A DNA stretch of 64,000 nucleotides from assembly GCA_027625915.1 (NCBI GenBank), contig JANTQA010000070.1:6205001-6269000 (forward strand), in the 5' to 3' direction. A model generated the notes under the pieces. The model was not told where the DNA came from. It saw only the letters and a list, made by a program, of their open reading frames with translations, and searched no databases. This document shows positions 57,331 through 64,000 of the stretch, piece by piece. Made by a program: the position numbers and the translations under genes. Numbering within the stretch: position 1 is the stretch's first letter; the number at the start of each line of letters is the position of its first letter. Source of the DNA: Anaeramoeba flamelloides. Its lineage: Eukaryota > Metamonada > Anaeramoebidae.

Positions 57331-58268
57331 GATATTTTCATACATGCAAAGTACATCAGCTCAAATGTTGGTCATTTAAATTTTATAAATCAACAAGTAT
57401 TTAAAAATAGTGTAAAGTTGGTGTTGATTATCAACCCAACAACTAATATTTCAATTCAAAATATTGGTAAGGTTCAACTTATTCTACTTTTTTTTTGTAA
57501 GAGGGAGTTCTTTCGTATGTTAAAATTAATCATTTTCAACATTTTTTGGAGAAAAAAAAGTCTTTTCCAAATAATCCAATGATTGAGTTCATATTCCTAC
57601 TGTATCAATAATAGTCTGAAATTCATTGATCAAAAAAAGAAAATCAGAGAAATTATTTTCAAAAAACTGTTAAAGATATTCTGATCCTGTTACTCAAAAA
57701 ATGAATTTATAAAACATAGTAACTGGGGTTGTTTTTGATTGTCTGTCTTGTTCACTGAACAACAGAGTCTAGAAAAAAAAGTTAACATTTTTCCTATAAT
57801 TTTTTTCTTTTTAGTCTCTTTTACAAAACCGAAATAAAAAATCGTTTCCAAATTAAAAAATTTATTTTCATTCTTCCTAATTTCTTGAAAAATGTTAGAG
57901 TAACAAAACCAATTCAATTCTTTAATAGTTTGGAAACCAAAAAGTTGTTTCTCAAAAAATGTTACATCTAAAAAAAAAATAAGTTGTGAAAAAATAGGAA
58001 GTTGTTTCCATTGACAACACCCAAAATTTTACTACTTGAGGTTTTGATCAAAAGGAATCAGATAAAAAAAAATTCTATTCCAAGAAATAAGTTTCTTGAC
58101 AAATAACAGAAGAAATGAGTAACATGATTTTTCTGGTTAAAAAGTGTTCGAATATAAGTGTCTTATAAGATACAAATTTTAACTTTTCGTAGTAATAAAA
58201 AAATCCTTTAAGAAGGAATAAATTGAAAATAAAATTATTTTTTTTTAACTTTGTTTCTTATCAACTGA
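57331..58268. other. upstream region of the TRIM-like gene, nothing recognised
   Basis: AT-rich sequence without a supported gene. The minus-strand frame at 57690-57917 has no domain. Any promoter of the TRIM-like gene should be in the last few hundred bases. Confidence 0.4.
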
Positions 58269-61160
58269 ATGAATTTTTCTCAAAACTCGAACTTAGACCT
58301 TTATAAGGATCTTTATGAACGGCTATACACAAACCTGTTTAAAAACATTTCAGTGAACTTAACAAAAATCTTACCTTTACAATTCGAAAACAGCTTCGAA
58401 AATGAAATCCTTGATCATATCCGAAAACACTTAGAATTTGGGCTTGGCAAATTCGATTTAGACGACACAAAAGCGAACCAAAACCAGAACCAAAACCAGA
58501 AGAAGAATAATCTTGATCCAAATAAAAGCCAAAACAAGTTCAATAATAATGGTGGCTTGAACAAGAACAACAATGGTGGTACTAAAAATAATAAAAATAA
58601 TCAGAATCAGAACAAGAACAATAATGGTGGCAAAAAAAATAACAAATATAATAATCAGAATAAGAATAAAGGGAATCAAGGCGGTAACAAAAACAAGAAC
58701 AAGAATCATAATCAGAACAAGAACCAGAATAATAACCAGAACAAGAATAATAACAATAACAATAGGAATACAAACAAGAACAATAATAAGAAGAATAATA
58801 ATAATCAGAATCAGAACAAGAACAATAATGGTGGAAAAAAAAATAATAATAATAATAATCAGAATAAGAACAAGAATAACAATCAAGGCGGGAATAAAAA
58901 CAATAATAAGAATAAGAATAAGAACCAAAATAATAACCAGAACAGAAATAATAATCAGAACAAGAATAATAATAACAACAATAGGAATACAAATAATAAT
59001 AATAAGAAGAAGAATAACAATCAAGGTGGGAATAAAAACAATAATAATAATAACCAGAACAAGAACAATAACAATAATCAGAACAAGAATAATAAGAGGA
59101 ATAATAACAACAACAAGAACCAGAATAATAGCAATAACAATAGGAATACAAACAAAAACAATAATAAGAAGAATAACAATCAAGGCGGGAATAAAAATAA
59201 TAATAAGAATCAGAACAAGAAACAAAACCAAAACCAAAATAAAAATCAGAACATAAAAACTCAAATGAAATGGAATGAAATGTGTAATCAAAAAAAGAAC
59301 AAGAACAAGAACAACAACAAGAATGATAAGAATAATCAGAATAATAAAAACAAAAATAAGAATCTGGACAATCCCCAAGACAAGCTCAACACCAATATGG
59401 AAAATACCTTAAATATAAATAAAAATATGACTGAGAAAAGAAACCAAATAGAAGAGAAAAAACAAAAACAAGCTGACATTGAAATAATTATGGAAAATGA
59501 AAGCCAAGAGGAAATTCCAAAAAGAGACGAAAAGGAAAAACAATTCGATCTTATAAAAGAAAATTTGGGTTTGAACGCGGAACTTACTAACTCATTCTCA
59601 ACTTCTAATTATGAAGACGAAGAGACCGAGACAAGTTCAGAAGATATGGACTTTGATATTGATGATCTTCTGATTCAAACTAACTCTAACAAGAGCAAAA
59701 ATTGTCAAAAGCATCCTCGGAACAAACTGAGCCAATGGTGCAACACCTGTTGTGAATTTCTCTGTTATAAGTGTTCACAGAAGGATCATTTTTCGCATGA
59801 AACTGAAAAAGTTACTGAAGAGCTCTTGTCAAGACTTCGGGAGAGCATAAGCAGTTTTAGATGGACAATTGAGAAGGAAGAAAGCGACAATAATAAGTCT
59901 AAAAAAAAAGTTGAAGAATGCATTAAAGAAAATAAAAAGAACCATGGCTTTGCCCATGGTAATTTAAATAACCAATTTCAACAGATTTATATGTTATTGG
60001 AAGCCACAAGAAAAGTATTTTATAGAGAAATTACAAAAGAGCAAAAACATAATAAAAAAACATTAATGCAACAACAAAGAGGGACAAAGAAAAAAGAAAA
60101 GCTCTTGAATAAAATGAAAACAAGTAATGATTTAATTCAACAATCCATTCGAACTTTTGGGGATGTGGAATCAATTCCATTAAAGGTCTTGTCAAATTTA
60201 CTGAATCATACAAAGAAGTACGAAGACATACTTGAAAAGACTCCAGAGATTGGTGATATCTCAGTTTTTAATTTTAACAAGAGGGTTGGCGTTCGTGCGA
60301 TCGAAAAGGATATCAAACAACTTACTTGGATAATTGCCTTTGATCCTGAGAAATCCATCTTTGAATTTCCAAATTGGATTCGACCAAATTCCACGGCAAC
60401 ACTTTCCATTCATTTACGGGATGAGAAGGACGTTGCCTGGAAAATGGAGGAGAATGGGAAATTAAATCTGAAGGCGCTCTTGTATCAGGTTACTGGTGAA
60501 GAAAAGGAATTGATTAAATCCCAAGTTAACTTTTATAAGGACGAGGAAAGGGGGCAGGGTGTATACTCTGTGGATTTCAAAGGGATGAAAATTGGTAGAT
60601 ATGAGTTAAAAACAATGGTAGAGAATTTTACATTGAACCAGGGTAACAAAAATATGCAAGTAATATCTTTACACAAATTAGAATGGGATTTGAAAAAAAA
60701 GCAGCCTGCGTTTATATCAATGACTCCTAGCACAATCACAATCATTAAACGGAAAAAAAAAAGAAGAAATGAGACTTTAATGAATGGCATCCAAACAGTT
60801 TTCAAGACCATAGAAAACGGCGAGGCTAAGATGTTTGCGCTAAGGATCGAAGGAATTAAAAAAAAAAAACCTATTTTCTTTGGATTCGCAAAAAAGAACC
60901 AATTGTTAACCAATTGGTGGTATTACAATAGTAAAAAGAATTGTTCTTTTGAGAAAAAAAGAAAGGTCAATAATATCCATATACCAGAAATGAATTCTGG
61001 GAAAATATTTTATTTTATTTTAGATATGAGGGAACGCAAATTTAAATTGATCGATGATAATAAAATCACAACACTTTTTACTGGGCTGGTACCTGATTTG
61101 CATTTCACAGTACTCCCCCAAGCTATAAAAAAATTAACAATAACCTTAGTCCAACCTTAA
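58269..61160 (+). CDS. TRIM-like protein: B-box zinc finger, coiled coil, filamin-like, SPRY-like
   Basis: A single 963-residue frame from an ATG. A short N-terminal helical part (1-75) is followed by a huge low-complexity Asn/Lys/Gln tract (about 76-350) built from NNNKN-QGGNKN-like units, then an acidic linker. The B-box zinc finger is complete: C479, H482, C491, C494, C499, C502, H507 and H510. Residues about 515-690 are a charged coiled coil. A filamin-type Ig fold follows at about 690-800 (NSTATLSIHLRDEKDVAWK...GVYSVDFKGMKIGRYEL). The end (about 830-963) resembles a SPRY/B30.2 lobe (FFGFAKKNQLLTNWWYY...IFYFILDMRERKFKL). No RING finger is seen, so ubiquitin-ligase activity is not implied; a scaffold or signalling role is inference. 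ORFs in other frames over the Asn tract are shadows. Confidence 0.9.
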   Translation: MNFSQNSNLDLYKDLYERLYTNLFKNISVNLTKILPLQFENSFENEILDHIRKHLEFGLGKFDLDDTKANQNQNQNQKKNNLDPNKSQNKFNNNGGLNKNNNGGTKNNKNNQNQNKNNNGGKKNNKYNNQNKNKGNQGGNKNKNKNHNQNKNQNNNQNKNNNNNNRNTNKNNNKKNNNNQNQNKNNNGGKKNNNNNNQNKNKNNNQGGNKNNNKNKNKNQNNNQNRNNNQNKNNNNNNRNTNNNNKKKNNNQGGNKNNNNNNQNKNNNNNQNKNNKRNNNNNKNQNNSNNNRNTNKNNNKKNNNQGGNKNNNKNQNKKQNQNQNKNQNIKTQMKWNEMCNQKKNKNKNNNKNDKNNQNNKNKNKNLDNPQDKLNTNMENTLNINKNMTEKRNQIEEKKQKQADIEIIMENESQEEIPKRDEKEKQFDLIKENLGLNAELTNSFSTSNYEDEETETSSEDMDFDIDDLLIQTNSNKSKNCQKHPRNKLSQWCNTCCEFLCYKCSQKDHFSHETEKVTEELLSRLRESISSFRWTIEKEESDNNKSKKKVEECIKENKKNHGFAHGNLNNQFQQIYMLLEATRKVFYREITKEQKHNKKTLMQQQRGTKKKEKLLNKMKTSNDLIQQSIRTFGDVESIPLKVLSNLLNHTKKYEDILEKTPEIGDISVFNFNKRVGVRAIEKDIKQLTWIIAFDPEKSIFEFPNWIRPNSTATLSIHLRDEKDVAWKMEENGKLNLKALLYQVTGEEKELIKSQVNFYKDEERGQGVYSVDFKGMKIGRYELKTMVENFTLNQGNKNMQVISLHKLEWDLKKKQPAFISMTPSTITIIKRKKKRRNETLMNGIQTVFKTIENGEAKMFALRIEGIKKKKPIFFGFAKKNQLLTNWWYYNSKKNCSFEKKRKVNNIHIPEMNSGKIFYFILDMRERKFKLIDDNKITTLFTGLVPDLHFTVLPQAIKKLTITLVQP
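58494..59310 (+). repeat. AAT/AAC-rich repeat encoding the Asn/Lys tract
   Basis: Purine-rich degenerate repeats of AAY and AAR codons interspersed with CAAGGCGGG-type (QGG) punctuation. The QGGNKN phrase recurs near 58680, 58890, 59020 and 59180, indicating expansion by unequal exchange of longer units of about 120-210 bp. Confidence 0.8.
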
Positions 61161-62119
61161 ATTATCTCTTCTAATATTCTACCAGAAAGCTCCCCTTTAT
61201 TGGTTCTAGAATTTATAATCAGTTTGAAAAAAGAATACCTTACGTGAATAAAATGATTATTTATAAAATGACTAATTTGGGAAAATAATACTTTTTTTTA
61301 TTCATAAATCTTGAAAAAAAAAATATAAAGAGAATTCATTTTTATTTTTTATTTATTTTAGAAAATTAAAGAACTATCTTATAGTTTTTTAATTTCTTTT
61401 AACTTAATTATTTTTATTTTTTGAATTTTTTCCGATCTGAAATAAATTTTCTTTCATTTAAACTTTTTAAAACAATAACTATTGATGAATTTTTTTTGAT
61501 AATATTCGATTTTAGTGATTTGGTTTTTTATTTTTTTTTTTTCAAATTAGTTCTTCAATCTCCCAGAAATTATATATTTATAAATTTTGATGTATTAGAG
61601 TGAAATAAAATTAAAGGCACTATTGTTAGTAAATAAAGGGGATTTGTTCTGTTCTCAGGTTACTGTTATAGAAACAAAATAGATGAATAGATTTTTATTT
61701 AAATAGCAAAAAACTAGCATTTTAAATGGCATTGTTTCTTAAAGAAATTGGTAATTCTTATTTTTTTTCCTCACAAATGTAATTTATTTCTTATTTAAAC
61801 TGTGTCAATTAAATTTAATAAAAAACTATTTTATCAACTTTAGAGAAATGAATTATCATTTTTTAAAAGAATTCATGTTTTTCCAAAAAATTGTCAACAA
61901 GAAGATTTGATCCTATTTTGGAATTTTTGGGTTCGGAAAAAGAAAAAAAAGATTTTGTAAACAATTATAGTTTTTATTCAATCTTAGTTTTAGTAACTTT
62001 TGGTCGTTTGTTAAAATAAAAAAAAAAGTATAACATAAAGGGGTATTTTAAAAATATTTAAAAGGTATTAGAAAAATAAATATAAATATTTAAGGAAGTA
62101 AATAAATTTTACCATTATG
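61161..62119. other. 3' flank of the TRIM-like gene, nothing recognised
   Basis: AT-rich DNA with no supported coding, RNA or repeat feature. Confidence 0.45.
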
Positions 62120-63320
62120 AAATTTTTTAATTGTGCGAACCTTACTGAAAAAGATTTTTTAAGTGCCACCAGATATTGAAATTTTTAAATCAAAATACCG
62201 TTTGTTGTTCTATTTGTGAAAATAATCAAATGAATTCAAAGTTGAATCTTTCATTTTTCTATTTTTTGAATTTTTTTTTTGATTCATTTTTTAGGTTTTT
62301 ATTAAATTATGGCTTTGAATCTAGCCATGTGTTTATACGAATGAGAGAAATTAACCAAAGAGTAAACATATAAAAAAAACCTAAAGGGTGTGTCTTTGAA
62401 CTAAATATTTTCTTTTAGAAGACCAAACACAAAAGATCACCATTCCAAATAAATTTGTTGAAATCAAAAATGAAAAAAAAAATAAATCGATAAAAACCTA
62501 TTTTTGAAGATTTGTTTTCTTTATCTTCTAAATTAGTTTGAACCCAAGCAATTTATTAGCTTGGACTTCTCGCCCTATTATTTTTTATTATTAAAATACA
62601 AAAGTTTTTTTTGCAATTTTTCTTACAAAATTCAAAAATATATATTTTATTCAAAAAAATCCAAAATATTGAATACTATTTCAAAAATTAAAATAGAGTG
62701 GTTGAATTCTTGGAATCAAAAAATAGTTACAAAGATTCAACCGAAATAATTAAAATAAAATTTAGAGAAAATTTTTAATCAGATTCAGAATTATATTGAG
62801 TTCTCATTTTAATAGGAAAATAAATAATTAAGAAATCGATTGAATTTAGATAATATATCTATTTTTCTGAAAAGGAATTTAAAAAATATCCCATTTTTTG
62901 AACGTATTCAAGAAATAGATGACATAAATGAAAATAGGAATTTTAAATTCATTTTGGAAAATAATTAGAAATAAAATATAATTTTTTTCTCAAAAATTTT
63001 ACAAAAAAAGTGTTTTCATAAAAAATTAAAATGAAAAAAAAATTAAGAAGAAGTAATTGTTTCAAATTTTACAGATAAGATCAAGAAATAAAAGATATTT
63101 ATTTATTTTTTTGATCAATTTTTTCATTTTTTTGATTTGCTTTTTTTTGTTGGTGTGAAAATATCTTATACTAGAATATATCATAATCTCGTATTTATGA
63201 AAATATCAAGGTATTTAGTTTAAGAAATGATTTGAATAATTCAGTTTCGCATAAATGGTGGCATTCAAAAAATGAAAAATGAACTTACTTCCTTAACTAA
63301 TAACTTTTTTGAAAAATGTT
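62120..63320 (+). repeat. C-family dispersed repeat, copy 4
   Basis: Ordered blocks match 9.8-11.06 kb closely. They include GCCACCAGATATTGAAATTT against CACAGGATATTGAAACTTT, ATCTAGCCATGTGTTTATACG, AAAGATCACCATTCC, TTGGTGTGAAAATATCTTATA and AAGAAATGATTTGAATAATTC. It is the clearest partner for defining the family. Confidence 0.7.
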
Positions 63321-63397
63321 AAATTTGAAATTGATTTATTTTAATTCTCTAAATTGGAGAGTAAATCATCCCAACAACATCAGTATTTGTACAAATA

Positions 63398-63587
63398 CAG
63401 TTATTTCCATTTTTAAGTAACAAACTTTCAACGAAATTTAAAACCCAAAAAAATCTGAAATTAAGGCACAAAATTTAATTTTTTTTCCAATTTATTTTTA
63501 AAATTCTGAATTTCGTGCCTAAATTTAAGATTTTTATTGTGACTATAATTTCGTTGAAAGTTTGTAACTTAAAAGTGGAACTGACTG
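63398..63587. mobile_element. Tc1-like MITE (G family), complete 190-bp copy
   Basis: TA flanks at 63396-63397 and 63588-63589. The left end CAGTTATTTCCATTTTTAAG and the right end CTTAAAAGTGGAACTGACTG are inverted, with internal CAACGAAATTTAAA and TTCGTTGAAAG arms, as at 25264-25460. Confidence 0.85.
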
Positions 63588-63662
63588 TAACTAAACCATA
63601 TTAAAACTCAAAAAACTCATCAAATCTATTCGGAATAATATTTTCGCAAAGGAGAGTAATAA

Positions 63663-63808
63663 AGACCTTCCAAGACCACCAAAAAAAAAAATTAAATAAA
63701 ACAAAATTGAGTTTATTATTCTTATTTTCCATTTTCAAATAATTTGGAAATAAGAATAGAAAACTCAATTTTGTTTTATTTAAAATTTTTTGGTTGCATT
63801 GGAAAGAC
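63663..63808. repeat. near-perfect foldback of about 64-bp arms
   Basis: The left arm 63663-63730 (AGACCTTCCAAGACC... AATTGAGTTTATTATTC) pairs with 63745-63808 (GGAAATAAGAATAG... GGTTGCATTGGAAAGACT) across a loop of about 14 nt, with a few mismatches. An ORF across it at 63601-63840 is a by-product. It does not share the AGGTTTT signature of the A hairpins. Confidence 0.75.
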
Positions 63809-64000
63809 TGTAGATATGCATGGTGAATGGGGAGTAGCATAACCTAAGATTCAGTTATAATAAAGTATGGTGTAATTAGTTTTATTTGGTATTAGTGCTA
63901 CAGTTCACATGGATTTAATAAATCGATTAAAAATATTATGGTAATAAATTATTAAATTTTTTTAACGAAAGATAACTTTGAAAAATTGTAATTTTTTGAA

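Noticed and set aside
58458-59378. 306-residue Ile/Leu/Val ORF on minus and 227-residue Arg/Ile/Thr ORF on plus
   Set aside because: Both are other-frame readings of the AAY/AAR repeat of the TRIM-like gene, not membrane proteins.
1-64000. CRISPR arrays, rRNA operons, bacterial operons or phage genes
   Set aside because: No regularly spaced repeats with unique spacers, no rRNA-like GC-rich blocks, and all recognisable genes are eukaryotic with spliceosomal introns.

Overview
This window looks like nuclear DNA of a protist. It is extremely AT-rich outside genes, gene-poor, and packed with decayed transposons. Coding stretches carry CAA/CAG polyglutamine, Asn/Lys runs and acidic runs. Genes carry GT-AG introns: some are 97-230 nt and others 1.7-4.8 kb. 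The gene set is clearly eukaryotic: TFIID subunit TAF2, succinyl-CoA ligase alpha, a Ras GTPase, a B-box/filamin/SPRY (TRIM-like) protein, a GRAM-PH membrane protein and a UBA protein. Low gene density, many MITEs, large introns, a TRIM-filamin architecture and an organellar succinyl-CoA ligase would fit an anaeramoebid-like or amoebozoan protist. That placement is inference, and I cannot name a species.

Layout. 1-7.8 kb: repeats (hairpin cluster, an F-family element, a C-family copy) with two coding-like fragments, one an orphan EF-hand. 7.78-9.25 kb: UBA/polyQ/coiled-coil gene (+). 9.8-13.85 kb: repeat families C, A and B. 14.37-16.26 kb: GRAM-PH-transmembrane gene (+). 17.7-19.5 kb: an inverted-repeat element and a reversed C copy. 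19.9-23.2 kb: six-exon succinyl-CoA ligase alpha gene (-). 23.3-33.6 kb: a transposon graveyard with Tc1-like MITEs, F and B copies, a frameshifted gene, a Tc1-type transposase relic and nested TTAA-flanked elements. 33.85-34.42 kb: intronless Ras (-), bracketed by two direct copies of one TTAA-flanked MITE. 37.3-47.7 kb: four-exon TAF2 (-) spanning 10.4 kb, mostly intron. 49.0-51.2 kb: broken DDE-type transposase (-). 51.2-57.3 kb: A-family copies and a probable Tc1 relic. 58.27-61.16 kb: TRIM-like gene (+). 62.1-64 kb: C copy, Tc1-like MITE and a long foldback.

The intact genes do not form a pathway. Succinyl-CoA ligase acts in the mitochondrion or hydrogenosome, TAF2 in transcription initiation, Ras and the TRIM-like protein probably in signalling, and the GRAM-PH protein probably at membrane contact sites. 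The most unusual material is the A family, which carries arrays of long hairpins whose arms all start AGGTTTT and end AAAACCT, including a perfect 36-bp palindrome. Next are a Ras GTPase with substitutions at catalytic positions 59 and 61, and a conserved gene interrupted by a 4.8-kb intron that holds a hairpin and a possible poison exon. Exon joins were worked out by eye from splice sites and protein conservation. Repeat-family boundaries are approximate.
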